64,000 nt of DNA from Brachyspira aalborgi (GCF_008016455.1 NZ_SAXU01000001.1:868001-932000), one strand, 5' to 3'; positions 9,000 through 18,406 are shown, counted from the first letter of the stretch. Notes: generated by a model not told the origin, from the sequence alone. Program-made: numbers and translations.

Positions 9000-9416
9000 T
9001 TATTTTTTATCTTCAACTACAAACATAGTAGCCATCATTTTTGCAAGCATATTGTCTTTTTCGTCTTTTAAAGTCGCTTCAACTACGATTAATTTTTTTC
9101 CTTGACTTATAACTTCTCCAATTCCAAATACTTTTTTTGAAATAACAGGACGCATATAATTAATTTTTAACTCGGATGTTACCAAATGACAATTTGAAGG
9201 AATTACAGTGAAAGCTGCAAATCCTCCCGCCGTGTCTAAAATTGCGGCAACCATTCCGCCATGCATATAACCCAAACCTTGCGATAATTCTTTTTTATTT
9301 TCGCATGATATTATAGATTTTTTATCTTCTAATTTCTCCAATTTCATTCCCGTAAAAATCTGAAATTCCTGATTCTTAAAAATATTTTTAGCTCTTTCTA
9401 AAATCTCTTTATTCAT
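9000..9416 (-). CDS. PaaI-family hotdog-fold thioesterase
   Basis: This 138-residue hotdog-fold protein of the PaaI/YbgC-like class hydrolyses acyl-CoA thioesters. The hallmark GYMHGGMVAAILDTAGGFAAF contains the HGG loop and the catalytic acidic residue on the central helix. The following strands (INYMRPVISKKVFGIGEVI, KLIVVEATLKDEKDNMLAKMMATMFV) match the family. The natural acyl substrate cannot be inferred. The gene lies between proC and the nagA fusion on the same strand, with 37-base gaps on both sides. Confidence 0.88.
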   Translation of the reverse strand: MNKEILERAKNIFKNQEFQIFTGMKLEKLEDKKSIISCENKKELSQGLGYMHGGMVAAILDTAGGFAAFTVIPSNCHLVTSELKINYMRPVISKKVFGIGEVISQGKKLIVVEATLKDEKDNMLAKMMATMFVVEDKK

Positions 9417-9452
9417 TTAATTTTCCTTTTTAATTAAAATATATTTTATGAT

Positions 9453-11414
9453 TTATGTATGAGTTTCCCACTCGTAATCATAATTGCATTCTTTATAATT
9501 TCCTTTAAATACGACTCCTTTAACGATTAATTTTTCGTCCAATATAACCAAATCTGCAATATAGCCTTCTTTTATTCTTCCGTATTTATTGTCTATCTTC
9601 ATAACTTGAGCGGGATAAAGCGAAGCCATTTTTAAAGCCTCTTCCAAAGTAGCGCCAACTTGATTAACTGCATTTCTAACCGATTGACTCATCGTAATCG
9701 CCGAACCTCCCAAAGTTCCGTTATCGTCTATTAATCTGTTTCCTTCTCTATGCAATTTTTTTCCAGCCCAAATATATTCTTTTATATCGGAAGCGGCGGG
9801 AGAGATTGCATCCGTTACTATGCATATATGTCCTTGTTTTAATTTATAAGCCAATTCTATAGAAGCAAAATCGCAATGAATTCCATCGCATATTAAACCA
9901 GCGTAAATATTTTTAGTTTCCAAAACCGCGCCAACCGCTCCAGGCTCTCTCGAACCCCAAGGACGCATAGCGTTAAATAAATGCGTTGCAAAAGTTATTC
10001 CGTAAGGTATTTTTTCTTTTATTTCGTTATAAGTGGCGTTAGTATGTCCAGCAGAAACAACTTTTCCCGCGTTTGCAAAAGCCTCTATAACTTTTCCGTC
10101 AACCGTTTCGGGCGCTACCGTAATCATGACGCATTTTGAATCGTTTATTTTATCTATCATTTCTTTAGTGGGATGTCTTATAAATTTATCTTCATGAATT
10201 CCTCTTTTTTCATGCGATATATAAGGTCCTTCAAAATGTATTCCCAAAACTCCCAATACAGACAAATCCTCTATATTGTTAAATAAATCTATTACTTTAA
10301 GCATATGATTATCGTCTGTAGTTATTATTGTAGGCAAATATGAAGTGCATCCGTATTTTTGACAAACTTCGCTCATATTTTGCAAAGTTTCTAAAGAAGG
10401 ATAAGCGTTTATATCGTATCCGCCAATTCCGTTAACTTGCAAATCTATATAACCAGGAGCTACAATTTTACCGCCCAAATCAATTCTCGTAATAACCGCG
10501 TCAACATCAATTTCTTTTTCAACGCTTTTTATAATATTATTTTCTATAACAATACAATAACCTTTTATAAATTTTTCTCCGTCAAATATTTTAATATTCG
10601 TTAAAGCGTAATATGATTTATATAATCCTTTAATCAATTCTTTAGGATGCAAACTTTTGCTTTCCAAACTTTTAGCGTATTTATAAGTTTTTACTTTTAA
10701 GTTTTCGCTCGCTTCTTCGTCCGCTACTATTATTAATTTTTTATGTTTTTGCAATATAGATGTAGGATAGAATTGACTAATCTCTCCTTCCACGCAATGA
10801 GGCAGAGCTTCCGATACTTCATAACCTTTTGCAATAATCATTATATATTTTGAATCGAAAGCTTCTTCAAAACCTAAAGTAAATCCTTCTTTTGGAAAAG
10901 ATTCCGATGCAATTCCTATTTTTTTCGATTCGTAACTTCTTATTATTTCGCTTACTCTTTTATCTCTAACGCTTCCCTCTAAAGACGAACTTGGAGTATT
11001 GAGTAAAAAACTTCCATCTTCTGCTAAAGAATCTATTAATAAAGTTATTCCGCCCAAATTTTTTATTAAATCTTTCATTCTTTTAGCTTCTTTTTTTCTA
11101 TCTAAAACGAAACTGTCGAAAAGATGAATATTTTCTTTAGGCAAATCTATAAATTGTAAAAAATTATCTTCTATATATTTTTGAGATATATTAGAATCTA
11201 TATATTCTCCAGCTGAAACTATATGAACATTTTTAAACGAAACTATATTATCGTTATAGAAAGACAATAATTTTTGATAATATGATTTATCGATATATCT
11301 AATTGGAAACGATAATACAAAAGGTTTATCTTTGTTTGAATAATCTAGTATGCATTTTGTAGTATAATAAGCCGCCCATTCGTAAACGCTTTCATTAGTA
11401 ATAATTATTCTCAT
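9453..11414 (-). CDS. nagA: N-acetylglucosamine-6-phosphate deacetylase with degenerate NagB-like N-terminal domain
   Basis: A two-domain protein of 653 residues. Residues about 1-260 follow the glucosamine-6-phosphate isomerase/deaminase (NagB) fold: ENIHLFD, EDGSFLLNTPSSSLEG, ALPHCVEGEISQFYPTSILQ and KVKTYKYAKSLE align to NagB landmarks. The NagB catalytic residues appear lost: the DEY motif reads GEY, DGH reads DGS, and NEP reads NTP. Residues about 262-650 are a full NagA amidohydrolase: YIDLQVNG, GIHFEGPY (metal Glu), VSAGHTNA, THLFNAMRP, DGIHCD and the catalytic Asp in IVTDAIS. The start is placed at the ATG with GGAGG (11421-11425) six bases upstream, not at the TTG at 11429. The N-terminal part may be regulatory or scaffold only. 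Confidence 0.9.
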   Translation of the reverse strand: MRIIITNESVYEWAAYYTTKCILDYSNKDKPFVLSFPIRYIDKSYYQKLLSFYNDNIVSFKNVHIVSAGEYIDSNISQKYIEDNFLQFIDLPKENIHLFDSFVLDRKKEAKRMKDLIKNLGGITLLIDSLAEDGSFLLNTPSSSLEGSVRDKRVSEIIRSYESKKIGIASESFPKEGFTLGFEEAFDSKYIMIIAKGYEVSEALPHCVEGEISQFYPTSILQKHKKLIIVADEEASENLKVKTYKYAKSLESKSLHPKELIKGLYKSYYALTNIKIFDGEKFIKGYCIVIENNIIKSVEKEIDVDAVITRIDLGGKIVAPGYIDLQVNGIGGYDINAYPSLETLQNMSEVCQKYGCTSYLPTIITTDDNHMLKVIDLFNNIEDLSVLGVLGIHFEGPYISHEKRGIHEDKFIRHPTKEMIDKINDSKCVMITVAPETVDGKVIEAFANAGKVVSAGHTNATYNEIKEKIPYGITFATHLFNAMRPWGSREPGAVGAVLETKNIYAGLICDGIHCDFASIELAYKLKQGHICIVTDAISPAASDIKEYIWAGKKLHREGNRLIDDNGTLGGSAITMSQSVRNAVNQVGATLEEALKMASLYPAQVMKIDNKYGRIKEGYIADLVILDEKLIVKGVVFKGNYKECNYDYEWETHT

Positions 11415-11611
11415 TTTATGCCTCCGCAATTTTCCGCTTCTTTACTTTATTTAATAAAATTATTATATTCTTAATTAATTGACAATTATTATAACATTTT
11501 ATATATTTTCTGTATATATTCAATTTATAAATTAAAATAATTAATAAAGTGAAACTTGATAAAATCTACATTTAATAAAGTCAATTTTAAAAATTTAATT
11601 TCATTAATAGT

Positions 11612-11698
11612 GGATTGCTTGGCTTCTGTCCGACTTCGCCAACGGCGGACTTTAGTATATCGTGAGATTGTAGTGACTAAAGCCTCGCAATGACGATA
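11612..11698. repeat. Degenerate dispersed palindromic (REP-like) repeat, copy 2
   Basis: Reads 'gattgcttggcttctgtccg...cggactttag...gcctcgcaatgacgata'. The ends are partly complementary (gattgc against gcaatgac) and an inner tccg/cgga pair is present. The phrase 'attgcttggcttct' recurs in the 27.9-kb copy. It is non-coding, within the 312-base gap between the methyltransferase and the nagA fusion; nothing else is evident in that gap. Confidence 0.55.
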
Positions 11699-11726
11699 AT
11701 ATATTAGTATATAATAAAAATAATAA

Positions 11727-12515
11727 TCAATTCTTAATACTCTTTATTACAACCGCTACTTGATAAAGAGATATTCCTATATATTCGTATTCAACGCTAT
11801 ACTTTTTACAAAATTCTTGAAACGCTTTGAATTCATGATTTCGCCAACCTGGATAATTATAATATTCGTCAAATTGTATAACAGTATTTGGAACAATTCT
11901 ATCGTAAATATTATCGAAGACGGTTTTTGTAGAAGAATATAAATCGCAATCGATATGTATAAAAGAGGCTTTCTCTTTATGTTCTTCTAAAAATTTTGGC
12001 AATGTTTCATTGAAATAGCCTTTTATTAAACTAACATTTTTGTTGACTTTAGGTAATTTACCTTTAACATCGAATTCGCCTTTAAAACATTCGGCGTGCC
12101 ATGTTTCTGGCAAACCTTCAAAAGAATCGAATCCGTAAAATTTTGCTTCAGGAATTAAAGAAGAACAGAAATTTATTGAATATCCTTCAAATACTCCAAA
12201 TTCTAAAAATAATTTATCTTTATAATCGTTAGTTTTTACATGTTCTTCGAATACAAATTTAAACATTTCTATTCTATCTGTAAACATGATGGCATTAGAA
12301 CCGTTCTCGCGAATATATTTTATTGATTCTTTTGTATCTTCTTCATGAAGTAGTTCGAATATTTTTAAACTACAAGTGTCCAAATCATATTTATAATTTT
12401 TATCTGGTAAATTATTGAGCAATCTTATTTGTTCTGACAAATATTCTCTAATTGCATCTCTTAATTTTCTAAAAGGTATATACCAAACTATATTATCGAT
12501 TACTTTTTTGTCCAT
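11727..12515 (-). CDS. TylF/MycF-type SAM-dependent O-methyltransferase with N-terminal VWxIP motif
   Basis: The 262-residue protein has a class I SAM-dependent methyltransferase domain of the macrocin O-methyltransferase (TylF) family: LFLEFGVFEGYSINF (SAM-binding motif I), FYGFDSFEGLPETW, FIHIDCDLYSSTKTV (metal/acid region) and NTVIQFDEYYNYPGWRNHE. This family methylates sugars or glycan-linked substrates. Its first 25 residues carry IDNIVWYIPFRKLRDAIRE, a motif shared with the genes at 32883 and 34094 although the enzymes are unrelated. The ATG follows GGAG by about nine bases. Upstream lie a perfect sigma-70 promoter and a heptamer tandem repeat. It is a lone gene, which fits a phase-variable surface-glycan modifier. 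Confidence 0.88.
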   Translation of the reverse strand: MDKKVIDNIVWYIPFRKLRDAIREYLSEQIRLLNNLPDKNYKYDLDTCSLKIFELLHEEDTKESIKYIRENGSNAIMFTDRIEMFKFVFEEHVKTNDYKDKLFLEFGVFEGYSINFCSSLIPEAKFYGFDSFEGLPETWHAECFKGEFDVKGKLPKVNKNVSLIKGYFNETLPKFLEEHKEKASFIHIDCDLYSSTKTVFDNIYDRIVPNTVIQFDEYYNYPGWRNHEFKAFQEFCKKYSVEYEYIGISLYQVAVVIKSIKN

Positions 12516-12655
12516 TTTTATACTCCAAATATATAAAATTTAATTTTTTGCAATAGAAATGCGAGGCAAATCGTATAAGTGAATTTGCTATTAAATAATA
12601 TTTCTTAAAAATATTTATTATGAATAGTTTACATAATTTTAAACTAAATGTATTA

Positions 12656-12710
12656 GTTGACTGTTGACTGTTGACTGTTGACTGTTGACTGTTGACTGTT
12701 GACTGTTGAC
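12656..12710. repeat. Heptanucleotide tandem repeat (ctgttga), about 7.7 copies
   Basis: Seven perfect copies of ctgttga (12661-12709) with partial copies at both ends. On the gene's strand it lies about 48 bases downstream of the promoter's -10 box and 141 bases before the methyltransferase start, so it is in the transcribed leader. Simple-sequence tracts like this change copy number by slipped-strand mispairing. Confidence 0.95.
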
Positions 12711-12757
12711 GAATTTACTCACAATCTCATTCCTAAATTAAAATTAATATATAAAAT

Positions 12758-12785
12758 ATTATAACATATATTATATTTTTGTCAA
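12758..12785 (-). promoter_or_regulatory. Consensus sigma-70 promoter for the methyltransferase gene
   Basis: On the minus strand: TTGACA (12785-12780), a 16-base spacer, TATAAT (12763-12758). Both hexamers are perfect consensus. Transcription would start near 12751 and give a leader of about 235 bases containing the heptamer repeat. Confidence 0.7.
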
Positions 12786-12808
12786 GTATTTATTTAAATA
12801 AAATTACT

Positions 12809-13360
12809 TTATTTTTTACCAATTATTAAAGGCAGATAATCAAAAAATGAATAAATCGTTATTATCGTCACTATAAGCAAGCTATAATAAGTTATTGTAT
12901 CAAAAGGCAGAAAATCAATAGAAGTAAATTTTAAAACTTTTATCAAAAATATTATTATAACGGCGGCGGCTCTCGAAGCGGTTTTTAATTTTCCGCTAAA
13001 CTTTGCGGCGACCGCGAAACCTCTCAAACCTCCAAGAATTCTTATAAACATTGAAAACATATCTCTATAAAGCGAAATTATAAACATCCATATCGGCATA
13101 GAACCTTCGTATAAAAAAATTGTAAACATAGTAATATGAAAAACTGTGTCAGCAAAAGGGTCGAGAACTTTTCCCAAATCGCTAACTAAATTAAGTTTTC
13201 TAGCAATCATTCCGTCCAAAGCGTCAGTAATTTCAAGGATAATTAAAAATATTAATCCTAAAATTGCCGTTATAATAGAATTGTAAAAATAAAGAAATAT
13301 AACAAGCGGAGATAAAATAATTCTGCTAACGCTTAATATATTAGGTATTTGATTTTTCAT
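12809..13360 (-). CDS. pgsA: CDP-diacylglycerol-glycerol-3-phosphate 3-phosphatidyltransferase
   Basis: PgsA is an integral membrane enzyme that makes phosphatidylglycerol phosphate, the first step to phosphatidylglycerol and cardiolipin. The 183-residue protein carries the CDP-alcohol phosphotransferase signature D-G-x2-A-R-x8-G-x3-D-x3-D, visible as TDALDGMIARKLNLVSDLGK followed by VLDPFADT near residues 43-70. About five to six hydrophobic helices are evident, with NILSVSRIILSPLVIFLYF first. Length is normal for the family. A general CDP-alcohol transferase with a different acceptor cannot be fully excluded, but the N-terminus (IPNILSVSRI) is typical of PgsA. Confidence 0.92.
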   Translation of the reverse strand: MKNQIPNILSVSRIILSPLVIFLYFYNSIITAILGLIFLIILEITDALDGMIARKLNLVSDLGKVLDPFADTVFHITMFTIFLYEGSMPIWMFIISLYRDMFSMFIRILGGLRGFAVAAKFSGKLKTASRAAAVIIIFLIKVLKFTSIDFLPFDTITYYSLLIVTIITIYSFFDYLPLIIGKK

Positions 13361-13553
13361 AATTATTTGCCTAATTTTATATTTATTTAATGTTTAATAT
13401 TTATAAATCTATTTTAATTAATATTAATAATATTATAACAAAATATTTTTATTTGTCAAAATATAAAATAATAATTTAAATATATAAATTAAAAATTAAT
13501 TATTAAATAAGGTAAAATTTGACTTTCATATTATTAAAATTAATAAAAAATCC

Positions 13554-13582
13554 TTGACTTTATGCCTTTTTATAGTTAAAAT
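13554..13582 (+). promoter_or_regulatory. Sigma-70 promoter of the RNase J operon
   Basis: TTGACT (13554-13559), 17-base spacer, TAAAAT (13577-13582), 35 bases before the ATG of the RNase J gene. Confidence 0.6.
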
Positions 13583-13617
13583 ATAGAAAATGTAAAAATA
13601 TAAAATAATAAAAATCA

Positions 13618-15348
13618 ATGAACGATAATAACGATAAAATAAGAATCATACCTCTTGGCGGAGTTCAAGAAATAGGTATGAATATGACTGTCATCGAATA
13701 TGGAAACGAATTAATTATAATAGACTGCGGTTTTATGTTTCCACGATATCATATGCTTGGTATAGATTATGTTATACCCGACACTTCTTATTTGAAAGAT
13801 AAAAATATAATAGGATTAATATTAACGCATGGACATGAAGACCATATCGGAGCGATTCCGCATTTTTTAAGAAATTTTCCAAATATAAAAATTTACGGAA
13901 CGAGATTAACAGCCGCATTTTTAAAAGCAAAATTATCGGATTATAAAAACGAATATAAAGACATTGAAATATACGAATTAGAACCGAGAAATAAAATAAA
14001 ATTAGGAATAAATTTTGAAATAGAATTTATTAGAGTAAATCATAGTATTCCTGACGGAGTTGGAGTCGCCATAAAAACTCCTTTGGGAATAATAATACAT
14101 ACGGGAGATTTCAAAATAGACTTAAATCCTACAACCGATAGATTTATCGACCTTTATAAATTTGCCGAATATGGAGAGAAAGGAGTTTTATTACTTTTAG
14201 CCGATTCTACAAATTGCCAAAGAGAAGGTTTTTCAATAAGCGAAAGCGTTGTTCAAAGCACGATAATTCCTCTATTTGCATATAAAGACGGAATGATAAT
14301 AGCGGCGGTTTTTGCAAGCAGTATTGAGAGAATACAAGATTTGGTGACAGCGGCGAAAGTCAATAATAAATATATAACTTTTTCGGGAAGAAGTTTGATT
14401 AAATATACAAAAATAGCGGAAGAAATGGGATATTTAAATCTATACGATATAGTTATTCCGATTGATAAAATAAACAGATATCCAAGAGAAAAAATAGTTT
14501 GTCTTACTACAGGAACGCAAGGAGAACCTTATTCTTCATTATCTTTAATAGCCGCTGGTTCGCATAGACATATTAAAATTGAAGACGGAGATATGGTAAT
14601 TTTTTCTTCAAGCATTATTCCTGGAAACGAAATGGTTGTTACAAGAATGATAAATAATCTTTTTGATTTGGGAGCAAAAATGGTTGGAGAAGATAAAAAG
14701 CTACTTCATGTATCTGGACATGCTTCAAGCGAAGATTTAAAATTAATGTATAGATTGGTTAAACCTAAATATTTTATTCCAATTCATGGAGAGAAAAGAC
14801 ATTTAATAAGCCATATAAATCTTGTAGAAAATTTAAACGGACTTAACACAAAAGGTTTTTTACTTTATAATGGCAATGTATTGGAAATCGATAAAAATTT
14901 AGACGCAAAATTATCAGAACCGATAGAAATTAGAAATATATATGTTGACGGAAAAGGAGTTGGCGATTTGGAAGAAAGCATATTTCATGATAGAGAGCAA
15001 TTATCATTAAACGGAGTAGTCGCTGCAAATGTAATAATTAAAAAAAATATAAATGGAAATTACGATATAAAAATCGATACGGAAAGCAAAGGTTTTATTT
15101 ATAAATCGGGAGATAATGAAAGTTTATTATTAAAAACCGAAGAATTAAAAAAAGAAGGAATAAACTCGGCTATGGAATCGGTTAAAAAATTGCTTTCAAA
15201 AAATAAAAAAACTCCTTCTACAATAAAATACGAAGTGAGAGAAGCTTTAAGAAGAAAATATATGCAAATAATCGGCAGAGAGCCTGTTATATTTGTTTCG
15301 CTTTATATAGACGATATTATTGAAGAAAATAAAGAACAATTAAAATAA
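13618..15348 (+). CDS. rnj: Ribonuclease J
   Basis: RNase J is a metallo-beta-lactamase/beta-CASP ribonuclease with endo- and 5'-exonuclease activity in mRNA decay and rRNA maturation. The 576-residue protein begins with IRIIPLGGVQEIGMNMTV and has the zinc motif LTHGHEDHIGA, VNHSIPDG, HTGDFKID, the beta-CASP region ADSTNCQREGFS...FASSIERIQ, CLTTGTQGEP, HVSGHASSEDL and PKYFIPIHGEKRHL. The C-terminal domain follows, ending near the YMQIIGREPVIFVSLYID segment. Length is normal. It heads a four-gene operon with sppA, a membrane protein and lptF. No Shine-Dalgarno sequence is obvious before the ATG. Confidence 0.95.
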   Translation: MNDNNDKIRIIPLGGVQEIGMNMTVIEYGNELIIIDCGFMFPRYHMLGIDYVIPDTSYLKDKNIIGLILTHGHEDHIGAIPHFLRNFPNIKIYGTRLTAAFLKAKLSDYKNEYKDIEIYELEPRNKIKLGINFEIEFIRVNHSIPDGVGVAIKTPLGIIIHTGDFKIDLNPTTDRFIDLYKFAEYGEKGVLLLLADSTNCQREGFSISESVVQSTIIPLFAYKDGMIIAAVFASSIERIQDLVTAAKVNNKYITFSGRSLIKYTKIAEEMGYLNLYDIVIPIDKINRYPREKIVCLTTGTQGEPYSSLSLIAAGSHRHIKIEDGDMVIFSSSIIPGNEMVVTRMINNLFDLGAKMVGEDKKLLHVSGHASSEDLKLMYRLVKPKYFIPIHGEKRHLISHINLVENLNGLNTKGFLLYNGNVLEIDKNLDAKLSEPIEIRNIYVDGKGVGDLEESIFHDREQLSLNGVVAANVIIKKNINGNYDIKIDTESKGFIYKSGDNESLLLKTEELKKEGINSAMESVKKLLSKNKKTPSTIKYEVREALRRKYMQIIGREPVIFVSLYIDDIIEENKEQLK

Positions 15349-15364
15349 TCGGAGGAAAATTTAA

Positions 15365-16441
15365 ATGTCATTTGAATTTGAAAGAGAAGAAGAAAATAAT
15401 AAAAAAGAGAATATTAAAAAAGATAGAAAATTTATAATATTTTCGGCTTTTATATTAATATCGATAATTATTGGAATAATTACGATATTTTCAAGAGAAA
15501 AAAATAATAATATTTCAGCAATGAAAATAGTAAAGAGAAATAATATATCAAAATCAATACCGCAAGTATCGAGCAGAGAAGGAATCGCGGTAATAGATTT
15601 AACGGGAGTTATTTCGCATGAAAAAAGAAAATCGAATTTCGGCATGGAAATAAAATCCGTAACCGAAGCCTTAATGGACGATTTTGAATATTATATGAAA
15701 GACGATAATGTCAAAGCTATTGTTTTACAAGTCGATAGTCCTGGCGGAGCTTTAACTTCATGCGAAGAAACATTAAAATATTTGAAAGAATTAAAAGAAA
15801 AATATCCAAAACCTATTATAGCGTCTTTTAGAAGTATGGCGGCAAGCGGAGGTTATTATATTTCAATGATAGCGGATAAAATATACGCCAACGAATCGAC
15901 TCTAACGGGAAGCATAGGCGTCATATCTCAATTTATTAATCTTTCAGGCTTAATGGATAAATACGGAGTAAAAATGTATACGATAAAAAGCGGAAGAAAT
16001 AAAGATTCCCTCTCGCCTTTCAGAGAACCAAGAGAAGACGAACTTGAATATTGGCAAAATATGACAAAAGAATTTGTCGAGCAGTTTATTAATGTTGTCG
16101 AAGAAACAAGAGGCGATAAAATAAAAGGAAATAAAGACGAAATATTTGACGGCAGAGTTTTCAGCGGTAAAAACGCTTTAGAAATAGGATTAATAGATTC
16201 TATAGGAACTTTGCAAGACGCTATAAAAGACGCTGCAAAAATGGCTGGCATAGAAGACGAAGAGCCTTATATAATTAAAAAGCCCGAAGAAAAAGAAAAA
16301 CTAATAAATCTATTATTGTCGAGCGTATCGGACGGAATTAAACCAAAATCTATTATGCCTTATTATGAAGAGATAATGAGCGCAAAATATATTGGAATTC
16401 CTATGTATATTTATATTCCAAATTATATAGGAGAAAATTAA
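15365..16441 (+). CDS. sppA: Signal peptide peptidase SppA (short, 36-kDa type)
   Basis: SppA is a membrane-bound serine protease of the S49 family that degrades cleaved signal peptides. The 358-residue protein has one N-terminal membrane segment (residues about 24-44), then the protease domain: GIAVIDLTGVI, VKAIVLQVDSPGGALTSCEE, FRSMAASGGYYISM with the nucleophile Ser, ANESTLTGSIGVI, and the general-base Lys in SGRNKDSLSPF. It is the short single-repeat form. A strong GGAGGA ribosome site precedes the ATG. It starts 16 bases after the RNase J stop, and its stop codon overlaps the next start (TAATG). Confidence 0.95.
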   Translation: MSFEFEREEENNKKENIKKDRKFIIFSAFILISIIIGIITIFSREKNNNISAMKIVKRNNISKSIPQVSSREGIAVIDLTGVISHEKRKSNFGMEIKSVTEALMDDFEYYMKDDNVKAIVLQVDSPGGALTSCEETLKYLKELKEKYPKPIIASFRSMAASGGYYISMIADKIYANESTLTGSIGVISQFINLSGLMDKYGVKMYTIKSGRNKDSLSPFREPREDELEYWQNMTKEFVEQFINVVEETRGDKIKGNKDEIFDGRVFSGKNALEIGLIDSIGTLQDAIKDAAKMAGIEDEEPYIIKKPEEKEKLINLLLSSVSDGIKPKSIMPYYEEIMSAKYIGIPMYIYIPNYIGEN

Positions 16442-17007
16442 TGAAAATCTGCGAATCTTTATATTATTATTTATTATCTCCGAAAGAAGCGATTAAAAAA
16501 AATATTAATTTTGAATATTCTTTAATCGTATATTTAATAACCGCTTTAACTGTTTCAATTTCGGTTTTATATTCTATTGGAAGCAAAAGTAATATTTTAA
16601 ATCTTTTTATAATTACTTTTGGAATAGCTTCTTATATAGCCGTTTCAAATATTATAAAAATAGCGATTATTAATTTTACGGTTTTTATATTTTCTAAAGA
16701 TAACGATAAAAATAATTTGAGAATATTTGCAAGCAACTGTTTTGGAATATACGGAATATTTATATTTATTCTTCCCATAACTTTAATATTTTCAAAATCT
16801 GCAGGGATTTTATTTATTCAAGCGATAGTATTTACGATACTGCAAATATATTATTTAATTTTATTATATAGAAATATTAAATTTTCTTTTAATATAAATA
16901 ATTCTTTTAAGGCTTTTATTATTTTACTTTCGCCTATGATATTTGATTATTTAAGTTATATATCTTTAGGCATATTAATTTTTGGAGTATTTATTAATAT
17001 TTTATAA
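16441..17007 (+). CDS. Multi-pass membrane protein, Yip1-like
   Basis: A 188-residue hydrophobic protein with about five membrane helices. The N-terminal segment SLYYYLLSPKEAIKKN resembles the start of bacterial Yip1-domain proteins, in which a short amphipathic region precedes a five-helix bundle, and the helix layout agrees. The function of this family in bacteria is not established. It overlaps the sppA stop by one base and the lptF start by one base, so translation is probably coupled and a shared envelope role is likely. Confidence 0.65.
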   Translation: MKICESLYYYLLSPKEAIKKNINFEYSLIVYLITALTVSISVLYSIGSKSNILNLFIITFGIASYIAVSNIIKIAIINFTVFIFSKDNDKNNLRIFASNCFGIYGIFIFILPITLIFSKSAGILFIQAIVFTILQIYYLILLYRNIKFSFNINNSFKAFIILLSPMIFDYLSYISLGILIFGVFINIL

Positions 17008-18266
17008 TGAAAAAAATAGCAAAATATATAATTATAGAAGCTATAGGTCCTTTTGTAGCGGGAGTTTTATTTTTTACTTTTATATTCGTAATACAGCTTT
17101 TGCCCGAATTATTTAAACTAATAATCAATAACGGAGCGCCGATAAAAATATCTCTCGAAGTTTTTGTTTATATGCTTCCTTTCAATATAGCGATAACTAT
17201 ACCAATGTCAATATTAATGGCAAGCATAATGGGATATTTAAGATTATCTTCAGACAATGAAATCATAGTTATGCGAGCGCTTGGTTTTTCGCATATGAGA
17301 ATATATATACCGATAATAATACTAGGATTTATAACTTTTTTATTTTCTCTATTCTTTAATAATGTTGTAATGAGCGAATCAAATTATAGATACAGAGCTT
17401 TAATATCTTATATGATTAATATGCGTCCTTCTATTGCGGTTGGAAAATCGGATTTTACTTATATATCGGATATGGGACTTTCTATTGGAGCGGAATATTC
17501 GGATAATATGGGAATGTCTAATGTTGTAATATTTGACGGAACTTCAGAATCTAAAAGAGTTATAACTGCAAAATCGGGAGTATGGCATAATAACGAAGCA
17601 AATTCAAGAATCATAACTTTAACTTTATCGGATGGAATAGTTCAAGAAATGCCATATTTTGGAATAGTTAGTAACGATTTTAGCGTATTCGATTCTATGG
17701 ATATAAATATAGTTAGAAGAGTAAGCACTTTATCATCGCATGAAAGAGGTTTAAGAGAAATGCCCGCTTGGAAAATATACGAAAAAATAGAAGATACTAA
17801 AAGTCAGGCAAGCAATTCCGCCGAAGCTCAAATAAGCGGAATGATAATAGACTCTTATTCAAATATTCAGGATAATTCCGTAAAGAGTTTAGAATCTTTT
17901 TCAAACGAATATATAAGCACAAACTCTCAAGAGATTACAACAATAAGAAATGAAGCGATAAAAATGTCCGTTCCTTATTTTTATTATGTTGAATTCCATA
18001 AATTTATTTCTATTCCAGCCGCTTGTTTATTTATGGTTTTTATAGGCGCTCCTTTAGGAATAGTCGGAAAGAGAAGCGGAAAAGGTTTCGGTTTTGGAAT
18101 ATCGGTTATTGTAGTTGTAATATATTATTTACTTATAACCGCCGCCGAAATAATAGCGGGAAATAGAACCGTCCCAGCTTTTTTTGCAATGTGGTTTCCA
18201 AATATAGTCCTGGCTGTAATAGGCGCATTTTTTATGATTACTTCGTTTTCAAGCAAGGGAAGATAA
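17007..18266 (+). CDS. lptF: LptF/LptG-family permease (YjgP/YjgQ)
   Basis: The 419-residue inner-membrane protein belongs to the YjgP/YjgQ family, which with LptB extracts lipopolysaccharide-type lipids from the inner membrane. Three N-terminal helices (IEAIGPFVAGVLFFTFIFVIQLLPELF...LPFNIAITIPMSILMASIMGYLRLSSDNEIIVMRALG) carry the family's conserved coupling region. A periplasmic beta-jellyroll-like stretch follows (residues about 130-240), then an unusually Ser/Glu-rich insertion, and three C-terminal helices (FISIPAACLFMVFIGAPLGI...). It ends the RNase J operon. Only one of the usual LptF/LptG pair is present here, so F versus G cannot be decided. Confidence 0.88.
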   Translation: MKKIAKYIIIEAIGPFVAGVLFFTFIFVIQLLPELFKLIINNGAPIKISLEVFVYMLPFNIAITIPMSILMASIMGYLRLSSDNEIIVMRALGFSHMRIYIPIIILGFITFLFSLFFNNVVMSESNYRYRALISYMINMRPSIAVGKSDFTYISDMGLSIGAEYSDNMGMSNVVIFDGTSESKRVITAKSGVWHNNEANSRIITLTLSDGIVQEMPYFGIVSNDFSVFDSMDINIVRRVSTLSSHERGLREMPAWKIYEKIEDTKSQASNSAEAQISGMIIDSYSNIQDNSVKSLESFSNEYISTNSQEITTIRNEAIKMSVPYFYYVEFHKFISIPAACLFMVFIGAPLGIVGKRSGKGFGFGISVIVVVIYYLLITAAEIIAGNRTVPAFFAMWFPNIVLAVIGAFFMITSFSSKGR

Positions 18267-18406
18267 AATACTAATATCATAATAGAATAATTTAATTTCT
18301 TAAAGTTATTATTAATGAAAATTTTAAAAATAATTACTATAATTTTAATTAATAATATATTAGTTTGTCATAAAAATATTTTTTTAATTTTAAAATTAAA
18401 TAACAA

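Noticed and set aside
12656-12710. Heptamer array considered as a CRISPR
   Set aside because: The units are contiguous with no spacers and only seven bases long; it is a simple tandem repeat.
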